A DNA stretch of 15,640 nt from Temnopleurus reevesii (Eukaryota; Echinodermata; Echinoidea; Temnopleuroida; Temnopleuridae), in assembly GCA_036244855.1 (NCBI GenBank), contig BQKZ01001592.1:18739-34378 (forward strand). Direction: 5' to 3'. Below, in pieces: positions 8,136-15,640 of the stretch. Positions within the stretch are counted from its first letter, which is position 1. Each line of letters begins with the position of its first letter. Below the pieces are notes generated by a model. That model saw nothing but the letters and a program-made list of their open reading frames with translations. It searched no databases and was not told the origin of the DNA. A program made the position numbers and the translations under genes.

Positions 8136-11100
8136 CTGCAAATGAACACAAATTAAAAGATATGAAGTGAATGGAGTGTGTTTCATGAACAGTATTGCTT
8201 GAAATCATGAATATTATAACTAGTTGTATTATTTACTATATAAATATATTGGGGAACTAGCAGAATAGGTAGATACATTGTTTTATTGCTGTAAATAAGG
8301 GTACCAGTGTCCCACTAAGTCCCACGAAAATGCATGCATTTTGCATAGGCCTTTGTTGGACACGGTGAGAATCTGTTACCTTTATTTCAAACAATACTGG
8401 AACTTGTCGCCAGGAACAAGCAGTCACTTTCCGATAATTAAAATCGTGATAGTGCGGTTCATCCAATGAGAATCAATGATTTCATTGGATTAATGAGCGC
8501 TGACTACTTGTCGTTGGCTACATGCTTTATGAAATGCCCTTGATTGAGAACTTGACTGACAGAAACATTAAAACCTTGCAGATTATTTGGTCAAAGACAT
8601 ATTTGTAGCCAGGCGGCTTAACCCGATGAATTCTATTGTGACAGAGCTGTTATGGCATGATGACAAATACATTTTTGGTGAATAGCCAAAACACACACAA
8701 TACATGTTTCTCATCAATATTCTCAAAGATTGGCAGCTCTGGGATTATAGCCAAACACAACTGAAAGTTGTTCCTCAAATATACTGCCTCAAAACAGTAA
8801 AAATATCACATATCAATAGGAGTATGGAATAATACAAAATCATACTCTTTCATTAAAATTCTCATTGGTAGAGAGATCTGCCCAAACATGCTTTCATTCA
8901 CAAACTTCGAGAAGAGTTTTGCATGGAGTTGTAAAGCGACTGAAGTACCTCAAAAGGGACAATGCAAAGAATATTATAGAGGTTTGGATTTCATCTGTCA
9001 CAGTCGACCAGAAGTTAAGGTTAACCAACATCGACAGGATGTCGTTTGCTCCCCAAATCAGTGTCAATTTCAGTCGCACAAGCTTCAGATTGGGTAAAAG
9101 TAGTGTCTACACGAGAAACATGCGCTCGTCTATGGGCTCTTCACAGATAAACGGCAAACTCAAGCAAATACTTGTCACAAAAATGGGATTTGGATGAGAG
9201 GGCTCATCACAGTTTATTCAAAGCTGTGGTCTTACAATACTAAGATGCGAAAAAAACATTTGACGTGTATTCTTGGTTGACTGTCACCGTAACAAATGAA
9301 ATTCAAACCTCCTTATTACAGGTACAGTGTGATGTGATTAGGGAAAGAAGACTGTGTAAAATCTATTTACCTCTGTATCGGCAGGGCAATGTTCTGGTTC
9401 CTTCAGTTCCATGCTTGCAGTGTGTTTATAGCAGGCCCAGATACAGGCAATGCAGTAGAACTGTAATATGGTTGGAAATTGTGAAATGTATTCATTAAAT
9501 TTCATTGACATAAAAATATCAATATTTTGTTTACAGAAAGAAAGATAAACTTCTATGCATAAACATACAAATATCCAATGTCATTGTTTGAATACAGACA
9601 GCAAGAGAGAGCGAGAGGGTGTGAAGATAGAAGAAAAGACAGAAAAAAGAGTGAGTGGGAGATTGAGGGAGACGACACAAGAAGAAGGGAGCAAGAGCGA
9701 GGGAGGTAGGAAGGGCAGGACAGAAGAGGGAGTGAGAGAAGAGTGAAGAAGGGGGGGGGCAATGGAGGAGGGTACATAGAGAGGGAAAGGATGAAGGAGA
9801 GAGAAAGAGAAGTGGAGAGGGAGACAGATTATAGTCCAGTAATAATTAGGAAAGTAGATATTTTGTATATGATTTTCATTCATTTATCAATTCTTACATG
9901 TACAATTAAAACTGGTAATGTTGAAATAGCAAACACATCAATTGATAAAATATATCTAGCAGCTTTGATTCTTCACAATAGAAAATACAATTATTGCTTT
10001 ACTTGATAAGCCACAAAACTATGTAACTATGTAAACGCTTCAAATCATTCTTTTAAATATTTTTTTTTTAATTTTTTTTTTTCAATTTCACCAACGAACA
10101 ACTCAATCTAGTATTTGATGTGCCTATCTTTGTTGTGATTTCTTATAAGAATGAAGGGGAAAATTAGTGTCTTTTCATTTGGTCAAAACGTCAGAGAGTG
10201 AAGGACAACAAGATTTAAGTTTTTCGATACTGCCATTCAATAACGCTCCATTACTTACCTTAAATAACATGATTCCAAGGAAAATGGCGAGAGCAATAAA
10301 AGTAAACCAGGGTGACTCAATGTCATACTTGCTGACTGGCAGGTTCTCCTTCCAGTGCATAAACTCCTACAAGCAAAAATAAGATAAATAACATTAAAAT
10401 CTAAATGCAAGCTGATGAACTTTTAACTTTGAACTTCGAACTTTATTTATTTCGACCCCTTCCGGAGTATGAGAAATATAACATATTTACAACAATTGTA
10501 CAGCATATAACAATCACAAAAATGGCAGTTTTTAAAAAATATATGAGATGAGATACTACCTAAGCACAAAAACATTTAAAAAAAATACATTAAATAATAT
10601 AAACATGTACAAAGAGGTAAAAAAGGCATATAGACTCTAAATAAACTTTCACTGTTTTCTTAAGAGTTTATGAACTAAACTTTTGTAATATTAGTTTAAC
10701 AAACTTGGCAAGTTTAAACAGCACCTTCATATTTTTGGTATTGAATAACTCATTCCATTTTCAAAGTATATGGTCTAATTACGTACTTCTCAGGAATAAT
10801 TACGTACTTCTCAGAAAGGACTGAAAATGGAATTTTGACATCACATGGGCAATATCTCCCCGAAACTCAAAGTAAACCATTAAAACCTACCCATAGCAAA
10901 CTGGAAAGTCAAATAGTTCCACCAAAATACTTCTACTCTAGCAAGCAAATGTCACAAAATATTTCTGCTTTGTAATTCAATTTCTGATTCCTACTTATTT
11001 TGTATTTATTTCAATTGTGTATATCATGTTCAATTCAACACTTGGTTGCCATGTATTTATTGGTCTATTATAAATCAATATCTGAGAGTGTGGTTATTAT

Positions 11101-14100
11101 TGCCATATTTGTTCTCACGTTTTTTTCAGCTAATGTTTTAATTTTGACCTAATGAATACTACGGAATGGTCACCATGTCTGTAAAGGTTCACTCTCAATA
11201 CCAGGGCGCTACAAATTGACCTGTCCGAATGCACTAACAACAAAATTCAGCCATCAGGCATGGAAATGAAAATGTGACTTGCCCATTCGGGTAATTAATG
11301 GTTTCATACTCCAAGAGCCATACATTCTTGACTGTCAATATGTTCTTTCTGAGAAGACCCTAGATCCATTTACATGCACAAGATATATCATGACGATGCT
11401 AAATGACAGCTCAGCCCAATTTGACGCTGAATGTGTTTTCTTTGCATGATTTTGTTTTTGGCAATAGAAATTAGTGTTCAGGCAAGTGATATAAAAAGCC
11501 ACATGCCCCAACAGGGTAAATGCTACAAAGAATTCTTGCAGCATCCTAAATACTTGCCTGGTTGTATGGAAACTTGGGGCTATCTTCATAGTCAAAGTCT
11601 GGATAGTAGGACATCACACCGATACAGGTGAGGAACGTGATGAAGAAGTCAAAGAGCTGGAGACAGAAGAACGGAAGGATGTAACCAGACCGGTACTGGA
11701 TGATACCCTTCATCATCATCGTGGTGATGAGGAGGAAACAGAACACGATCACCATGCCAACGCAGTAGTCAGCTAAATGAAGAAAGATCAAGAGAGATGA
11801 GAAAATTACAGAAAAATCTATCAATTTTGCCTGGTTGAATGGAAACTTGGGGCTAAAGTCTGGATAGTGGATTATCACGCCAATGCAGGTGAGGAAAGTG
11901 GTGATGAGAAGGAAACAGAACATGGTCACCATGCCAACGCAGTAGTCAGCTGAATGAAAAAAAAAAAATCAAGAGATGAGAAAATTATGGAAAAATCTAT
12001 TGATTTTAGCATGAAGAACTTTCAGAGATTGGGATACTGTACATGTATAAGGTGAAATTTTCGCTGGGATTTTTTTCTCGTGATTTTCAAAACTATGATA
12101 TTGCCAAAATTTTCACTTATTAGAATGCCCATAGACTAGTTTACAATATTAGGCTTTCAAAACATGAATGTACGAAAAGGTCTGAAATTCAGAAAATTTG
12201 CTAAAATTTATGCATGTTAATTAGCTTTTACAGTATTAAAAGCAGAGGTGTAAACTTTTAATCCTTTGTTTATGAGGGGTACAGATCAACTCGATAGATG
12301 TCCATTATTCAGAATATAAAATCCTGAACATTCATCCACATGTCAACCTGAAAACCTTTCATTATTCAACAATTTTAATAGAAATTGAAATAAAAATGCC
12401 ATACAGTTCATGAAATTTGTTAATGTGGACCAAAATTATTTCTGCTAGATGAGACAATCTACACAAACCACCAGTGGATGATTAAATTGGCCATTGATAT
12501 ACATGTAAGTGTGATGCGCTATAATATGTTCTTTATTCACAGGTATATTTACAGAACATACGAAGTATCCCCTTAAAGAGAAATTTTCAAGAATTTGGTA
12601 ATGAGTTACCATTTACACACAAAAAAGTGTTTGTTTAATGCTCACTGTGCTACGTTTATGGTCTGCGATTCTTTGGAGTTTCACATATCATACCAGTTGG
12701 CTATTTGCTTTTCACGAAAGTTAAACAAATTTTTAGGATCATAGTCTACATACTGGACAGACCAAGTGTTCTATTAATAATAATAATGATAATAATAATA
12801 GGGGTACTTTTAATGTGCCAGATTCCACATGAATAATGTGCTCAAGGCGCAGTACAGGACAATAAAGAGTAGCAGAAGCAATAGGTACAACAACAAAAGT
12901 ACAAATAGATAAGAAATGAGATGTGTAGATACTAATTGAACGCACTTATAAAAAGATGGTTTTTGAGTGCATTTTTTAAACATTCAACAGTTTGCACATC
13001 GCGTATTTCTTGCGGTAATTGATTCCAGAGATAAAGTTCTATTGCTGTTCTAATACTCTCATGTGGTGAAACAATGTCTCTTCCTCATAGATTGGATTAT
13101 GACTGAAAAATTAAATTTTAACATGCATACATATTCAAAGAGATTGTTGTCTGATACGTAAAATAATCTTTAAAAAATGTCATTTGTCAAAATATGTAAG
13201 TGTAAAAGATAATAGTGCAACCTTACAATTCCTCGCATTTCACAAAATTTCATTTACTTTTCATATATGAGGTAAGATTGAATTTAAATCTACTTGGATT
13301 ACAACAATAACGTCTTTGATTTCAGCATAGAATTTCAGCAGTAACACAAGCCTTTAGGATTTACATAGAGTTTGTACAGTTAATGCCAAGCAAACATTTT
13401 CTTGGAGAAGGTCCAAAATTAGCAAACAGAAAGATTGATTTGTACATGTACATGCAGACACCTATATATTACCATCACAAGTTAAATCATAGTTGAACAA
13501 AACATCTGTTGCATTTTTCATTGATTTGTCAACCTATGAATGCTAAAGGTCACAAAATTTCATTGTTAATTACATTAGACATGTGTTGATTTCAAATTGT
13601 TTTATGCTGGAGTTCAACAATTATCATTTTAGAAACGCACAACTCACGTTTTGTTTACATTAAGAAAGTAAAAAAAGGGTGAGGGATGTTTAAATCTTGA
13701 AATTTAGGAAATTTTGTAAAGTTTCCAACTGGTTATCCATTTGATTCAGAGAGCCCTGTGGTACAACACGGCAGTCAAATAGATGCCAACCTTCAAGAAT
13801 AAATGTACTTGAATCAGCAATAAGCTGAACCAAATATTTTCTCATGATGAAAAAGTACATGATTAAATATTACTTTCACGCATTCTCTCAGAGTCTCATA
13901 AGAAAATGTAAGGTTCCATTGCTTTGTAATTAACACTTTAAAAGTACCTGTAGAGGCTGGAATTTTTGCTGAGGTTTTCTTTTTGCTAATTTCACAAGGA
14001 CGAGTTTGCTAAAATTTTCACTCATTGGAACATCCATCTATAGACTTGTGTACAATGATCATTCATAACGTGAAAATAACAACTTTCTAATCAGTAATGT

Positions 14101-14566
14101 CCTAAAATTCAGCCAATTCACTATAATCTATGCACGATATTATATTGTCTTTTAAAGTATCCTCATACAGGGAATATATTTTAAGGGGAGTGAGAGCGAT
14201 TGCTCTCCTAAAGCTCCCCTTAAATGCTTTTTCGGGAGTGATTTATTGAGCCCCTTGTAACCCCAATTTTACTTCATGAAGACCCAATTTAGCTCCCCTA
14301 AAACTCTCCTTGAGAGCATCTAGGAGAGCTATCTGTAGCTCCCCTGCATATTCTTAAATTCAGTCCCTGTCATACATATTCAGGAACGGTAGTATTTCTG
14401 AGGAAAAAAACATTCTAAATTTTGAGTCCAACTCACAAGCATCATGTTGGTTGTTGAGAGGAGCCTGCGGTGGTTCATCTAAATCCATGTTCATCGACAT
14501 TGTGAAATTGTCACCCCCTCTCATGATCATGGAGGCTATCAGCAGCATAGCGAACATCTGACCCGC
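8058..14566 (-). CDS. LAPTM4: LAPTM4-like lysosomal four-TM protein, partial gene
   Basis: Spliced model on the minus strand: 14566-14437, 11772-11558, 10366-10259, 9460-9371, 8135-8058. All junctions agree in phase (1, 0, 0, 0) and the product visible here is 206 residues; family members are near 230, so about 25-30 N-terminal residues are missing. LAPTM4 proteins are endolysosomal membrane proteins involved in membrane and transporter sorting. Visible hallmarks are the second half of TM1, a luminal loop with an NFT glycosylation sequon, a YxxGxxxPFFCxQLFDF segment spanning TM2-TM3, TM4 followed by IACIWACYKH, and a cytosolic tail with PY motifs LPSY and PPAY. In this family such motifs recruit Nedd4-type ubiquitin ligases. 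The start exon with the cysteine-rich motif was not found. Four introns are GT-AG except the one after the second visible exon, which is GC-AG. Confidence 0.9.
8395..8535. repeat. Imperfect fold-back around ATCCAATGA/TCATTGGAT
   Basis: At its heart ATCCAATGAGAATCA (8462-8476) faces TGATTTCATTGGAT (8478-8491). Outward, TTGTCGCCAGGAACAAGCAGTCA on the left is related to the reverse complement of TGACTACTTGTCGTTGGC on the right. The right side ends in CTTTATGAAATGCCC, a word I associate with fold-back repeats of echinoderm genomes. It lies in the last intron. Boundaries are uncertain. Confidence 0.45.
8979..9312. repeat. Inverted repeat arms within the last intron
   Basis: GAGGTTTGGATTTCATCTG followed by TCACAGTCGAC (8979-9007) matches the reverse complement of 9277-9312, which reads GAGGTTTGAATTTCATTTGT then TACGGTGACAGTCAAC, with small gaps. 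The arms are about 30 bp and enclose about 270 bp without further clear pairing. This may be the ends of an old TIR element or one repeat inserted twice in opposite orientation. Confidence 0.45.
9371..9460 (-). CDS. LAPTM4: LAPTM4-like exon, end of TM4 and juxtamembrane region
   Basis: The exon has 30 codons, bounded by acceptor ATATTACAG and donor GAG|GTAAAT, in phase 0 at both ends. It reads FYCIACIWACYKHTASMELK then EPEHCPADTE. The IACIWACYKH segment corresponds to the conserved end of TM4 and its cysteine/tryptophan-rich cytosolic edge in LAPTM4 (AYLINCVWNCYKYI in the human protein, from memory). It was found from the reading frame and splice sites. Confidence 0.9.
9598..9830. repeat. Polypurine GA-rich tract (polypyrimidine in the LAPTM4 pre-mRNA)
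   Basis: The plus strand is almost wholly purine (GAGAGA, GAAGAA, GGGAGG units, with G9 near 9751). In the minus-strand transcript it is a long C/U tract, about 140-370 nt upstream of the acceptor of the exon at 9371-9460. The frames open across it on both strands are compositional artefacts. Confidence 0.85.
10259..10366 (-). CDS. LAPTM4: LAPTM4-like exon, luminal loop and TM4
   Basis: The exon has 36 codons, acceptor TTTGCTTGTAG and donor AAG|GTAAGT, phase 0 at both ends. It begins EFMHWKENLPVSKYDIESPW and continues into the hydrophobic TM4 segment FTFIALAIFLGIMLFK. In LAPTM4A the equivalent position is the short acidic loop before TM4 (LxLDSSCLLFIVLVFFALFI, from memory). Length, phase and hydrophobic profile agree. 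Confidence 0.9.
10417..10815 (-). repeat. Probable retroposon tail with TTCAAAG-type terminal repeats
   Basis: Read on the minus strand, this AT-rich segment ends in GGTCGAAATAAATAAAG followed by GTTCGAAGTTCAAAGTTAAAAGTTC, short tandem repeats of the kind found at 3' ends of SINE or non-LTR elements. At its other edge a 17-bp sequence, AATTACGTACTTCTCAG, occurs twice in direct orientation (10777-10793 and 10798-10814). It lies in the intron between the exons at 10366 and 11558. I cannot name a family and the upstream boundary is a guess. Confidence 0.35.
11558..11772 (-). CDS. LAPTM4: LAPTM4-like central exon, TM2-TM3, GC donor
   Basis: The exon has 215 nt: acceptor CATTTAG|CTGACTAC, two bases completing a phase-1 codon (TCT, Ser), then 71 codons from DYCVGMVIVFCFLLITT through GYILPFFCLQLFDFFI to SPKFPYNQ. 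It carries the family signature of TM2 and TM3 (YxxGxxxPFFCxxLFDF). The donor is CAG|GCAAGT: the only change from a strong consensus is C for T at intron position 2, which defines the known GC-AG class. The frame closes 3 codons later if not spliced, and phase 0 here agrees with the next exon. Confidence 0.92.
11831..11949 (-). pseudogene. Duplicate LAPTM4 exon with in-frame deletions (decayed or alternative)
   Basis: This is copy B of the central exon, lying before copy A in transcription order. It has an acceptor (TTTTCATTCAG|CTGACTAC) and 39 codons after the split one, with no stop. An 84-bp deletion removes 28 residues including the PFFC/LFDF signature, fusing LLITT to FLTCIGV; a 12-bp deletion removes four more near the end. 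The remainder is identical at 33 of 39 residues to copy A. The donor is CAG|GCAAAA, a GC site that has lost the +5/+6 match, so it is probably weak. Frames allow either replacement of copy A or read-through of the 58-nt gap into copy A (+59 residues). Splicing B to A would shift frame. It is more likely skipped or dying than functional, but this cannot be decided from sequence alone. Confidence 0.7.
12034..12236. mobile_element. MITE-like element, ATACTGT...ACAGTAT ends (copy 1)
   Basis: The termini ATACTGT and ACAGTAT are inverted repeats. The body (AAATTTTCGCTGGGATTTT, CCAAAATTTTCAC, ATAGACTAGTTTACAAT, GAAATTCAG, TTATGCATG) aligns in order with the element at 13944-14160. It is non-coding and of about 203 bp, with a style (TACTGTA plus AATTTTCGC) that I associate with MITEs of marine invertebrates. 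It lies in intron 2 immediately beyond the exon duplication. Confidence 0.65.
12775..13080. repeat. (TAA)n microsatellite and linked dispersed repeat
   Basis: A TAA run (12775-12800) is directly followed by GGGGTACTTTTAATGTGCC, GATTCCACATGAATAATGTG and CTCAAGGCGCAGTACA. From about 12950 come GGTTTTTGAGTGCATTTTTT and TAATTGATTCCAGAGATAAA. This combination of simple repeat, GTGCTCAAGGCGCAGTACA-type box and a later TTCCAGAG segment is one I recognise as a common interspersed repeat of sea urchin and other marine invertebrate DNA. I cannot give its class. It lies in intron 2. Confidence 0.5.
13081..13943. other. Intron 2 sequence without recognised features
   Basis: AT-rich intronic DNA of the LAPTM4-like gene. 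I find no splice-bounded open frame, no RNA gene and no clear repeat. A short TGTACATGTACATG palindromic word occurs near 13441. Confidence 0.5.
13944..14160. mobile_element. MITE-like element, second copy of the 12034-12236 family
   Basis: It begins GTACCTGTAGAGGC and ends TTAAAGTAT, with weaker terminal inversion than copy 1. It shares in order AATTTTTGCTGAGGTTTTCT, GCTAAAATTTTCACTCATTG, ATAGACTTGTGTACAAT, AAAATTCAGCCAATTC and CTATGCACG with copy 1, in the same orientation. About 217 bp, non-coding. Confidence 0.6.
14167..14370. mobile_element. Fold-back element, ACAGGGA termini, CAT flanks
   Basis: The left terminus ACAGGGA (14167-14173) is inverted at the right (TCCCTGT, 14364-14370) and both sides abut CAT, a possible 3-bp target duplication. 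Inside is a perfect 11-bp stem, TTTAAGGGGAG (14180-14190) with CTCCCCTTAAA (14214-14224), enclosing a second perfect hairpin GAGAGC-GATT-GCTCTC (14192-14207). AGCTCCCCT occurs three times. The element ends 66 bp downstream (in transcription) of the donor of the exon at 14437-14566. Confidence 0.6.
14437..14566 (-). CDS. LAPTM4: LAPTM4-like exon, end of TM1 and luminal loop
   Basis: The exon has 43 codons plus one base: acceptor CCTCCACTCCAG, then AGQMFAMLLIASMIMRGGDN, FTMSMNMDLDEPPQAPLNNQ and HDA, ending at donor CTT|GTGAGT (phase 1). The single T joins CT of the next exon to give Ser. The hydrophobic start fits the second half of TM1; NFT is a likely N-glycosylation sequon in the first luminal loop. 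The preceding exon should encode the start codon and the family's CCxCCxxRTG-type motif. I found no such sequence between 14567 and 15640. Confidence 0.85.
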
Positions 14567-14644
14567 CTGGAGTGGAGGAAACAAAGAAGCGAGAAAAGCA
14601 TGGAAAATTGTTAAGCCAGAGTACTAGAAATTATCCAAAACAAC

Positions 14645-14954
14645 ATGATAGCGATCAATGCACAGCACTACACAGCGCCTATGATTGCCAGCAACACACA
14701 AAAATATCATCCGAAGAAGCTGCTGACTATTCCATGCCGAACACAACTCTACTCCAATTCATATTTCCCCCGGACAGTAAATGCTTGGAACGCGCTCCCG
14801 AAAACCACTTTTGATGCCATTTCATTGGAGGCCTTCAAGAGAGCGCTTCCGTCAAGCATCTAATCATGGAACACATGTTCCAAACTTTCCTTAGCACTAT
14901 ATCCTGACTTATGGATCCTGCTAAGTATCTTTGTAGAAGTAGAAGTAGAAGTTG
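14645..14954 (+). pseudogene. 3' remnant of a non-LTR retrotransposon (CR1/L2/Rex type)
   Basis: The plus-strand frame ending at the TAA at 14861-14863 contains, from about 14738, RTQLYSNSYFPRTVNAWNAL then PKTTFDAISLEAFKRAL. A YxxSxFPRTxxxWNxLP core followed by SLxxFKxxL is the characteristic C-terminal end of reverse transcriptase proteins of CR1/L2/Rex-like elements. Upstream of this the reading frame is not convincing, so only the 3' end of a 5'-truncated copy remains. GTAGAA repeats (14933-14954) may be its terminal short-repeat tail. It is opposite in orientation to the LAPTM4-like gene and lies upstream of the exon at 14566, presumably in its first intron. Confidence 0.75.
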
Positions 14955-15640
14955 TCCCAGCATGCTCCCTGATATGAACATCCGTAAAGTCATATTTACT
15001 GGTAAATCCAATTACCGGACACTTAAAAATTTCACAATCAACTTCTTTGACAAAATAATTCAGGTATTTATTTACATTAATAAAATGAACTGAAATGTTT
15101 TTAACGTTAGATCTCATCATCATTCCAAACCACATTTGCTTTATATAAATTGCTGCGTTTCAACATGCACTTATTATTCTTTCGGTGCGCAATTTCAATA
15201 CGCGTCAGGTAGTATACCATGCTAATTCAATCAGTAATTGCTATCCGGTAATACCCGCCTTTACGGTTGTTCAATCAGGGAGCAAATACAACGGACGCAC
15301 ACTTTACGGTTAGACTACACGAGATCACTACCGAACTAGGCCTATATATTTATCATATATTGGCAAACCCGGAGAATAGCAACCAGATGCGCGGGATGTA
15401 TTCAATTTGTGTACAATCGTAAGTATGGAAGCGTGCGGTAGGCTAGTGCGTCGGCGATGAATTTTGCACCGCCAGATTCGACCGATTACATTTACAAAAC
15501 ATTTGGGAAGTCGGCTCAAGTTTATGGTGCTGTCACATTAATTCGCGCATCATATTAATTCGTACATCTTATGAATCTCTACAAAATCGATGAAATATTG
15601 CAAATCTGACATCACCATCGTAAAGAGCGTTGTTTATTTG
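14955..15640. other. No feature recognised; richer in CpG from about 15180
   Basis: I see no LAPTM4 first exon, no other coding exon and no RNA gene. The stretch around 15180-15530 has more CpG than the surrounding DNA (CGCGTCAGG, GGACGCACAC, GCGTGCGGTAGG). This could be a promoter or 5' UTR exon of the minus-strand gene, but nothing in the sequence proves it. The minus-strand open frame at 15328-15519 does not resemble a known family. Confidence 0.35.

Larger units (their letters stand above)
11555..12007 (-). repeat. Tandem duplication spanning the TM2-TM3 exon and flanking intron
   Basis: Unit A (11555-11827, 273 bp) holds the intact exon plus about 55 bp of preceding intron. Unit B (11828 to about 12007) follows head to tail and matches throughout except for internal deletions of 84 bp and 12 bp, both multiples of three. 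Intron sequence is also duplicated (ATCAAGAGATGAGAAAATTA and GAAAAATCTAT words occur in both). The junction shows microhomology, GCAAAAT against GCTAAAAT. Similarity is high, so the event is younger than most repeats in the window. Confidence 0.88.

Noticed and set aside
9553..10006. Open frames on both strands across the GA-rich tract
   Set aside because: Pure composition effect (R/E/G strings one way, P/S/L the other) within an intron.
11546..11932. Continuous 128-codon minus-strand frame as a separate gene
   Set aside because: It is an artefact of two tandem exon copies with an in-frame gap; both parts have splice sites and belong to the LAPTM4-like gene.
14860..15135. Minus-strand 91-codon frame with an S/T-repeat segment
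   Set aside because: The repeat is the GTAGAA microsatellite read backwards; nothing else is recognisable.
15328..15519. Minus-strand frame considered as the LAPTM4 first exon
   Set aside because: It lacks the cysteine-rich and RTG motifs and a hydrophobic TM1 start, and no donor in a fitting phase was evident.
1..15640. CRISPR arrays, operons, tRNA or rRNA genes
   Set aside because: No regularly spaced identical repeats, no bacterial gene layout and no tRNA-like cloverleaf or rRNA sequence was seen on either strand. The window is clearly animal nuclear DNA.

Overview
The window reads as nuclear DNA of a sea urchin (class Echinoidea); I cannot name the species. The main evidence is an intronless sperm-type histone H2B with an SPxK/SPxR-repeat N-terminus, which is typical of echinoid sperm chromatin. 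Its 3' end carries the replication-type histone stem-loop and a CAAGAAAGA purine element. The flanks fit an animal genome: AT-rich, with many small fold-back (MITE-like) elements, homopolymer C/G tracts, microsatellites and a retrotransposon remnant.

Layout. 1-2903: no gene seen; low-complexity tracts, a long imperfect palindrome (512-706) and a TIR element with a possible 6-bp target duplication (1368-1553). 2904-3472: two diverged tandem copies of a block of about 280 bp. 3501-3829: H2B promoter with four exact octamers, CCAAT boxes, a TATA-like box and a cap motif. 3850-4266: H2B coding sequence. 4291-4328: histone 3'-end signal. 4407-4620: a duplicated A-rich block. 4825-4930: a short TA-flanked TIR element. 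5131-8057: AT-rich DNA without a recognisable gene, possibly holding the long 3' UTR of the next gene.

8058-14566, minus strand: five coding exons of a LAPTM4-like lysosomal four-transmembrane protein, reconstructed by splice sites, phase and family resemblance. The visible exons encode 206 residues, ending in two PY motifs (LPSY, PPAY). The first coding exon (start codon and N-terminal cysteine motif) was not found and probably lies beyond the right edge. The central exon (11558-11772) uses a GC donor and has a tandem, internally deleted but stop-free copy just upstream in the gene (11831-11949). This duplicated exon is the most interesting structure here. Intron 2 also holds three MITE-like elements and a dispersed repeat. 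14640-14954 carries the decayed 3' end of a non-LTR retrotransposon on the plus strand.

The two genes are convergent and functionally unrelated (sperm chromatin packaging versus endolysosomal membrane sorting). Nothing suggests a shared pathway. All family assignments are from reading, without database search.
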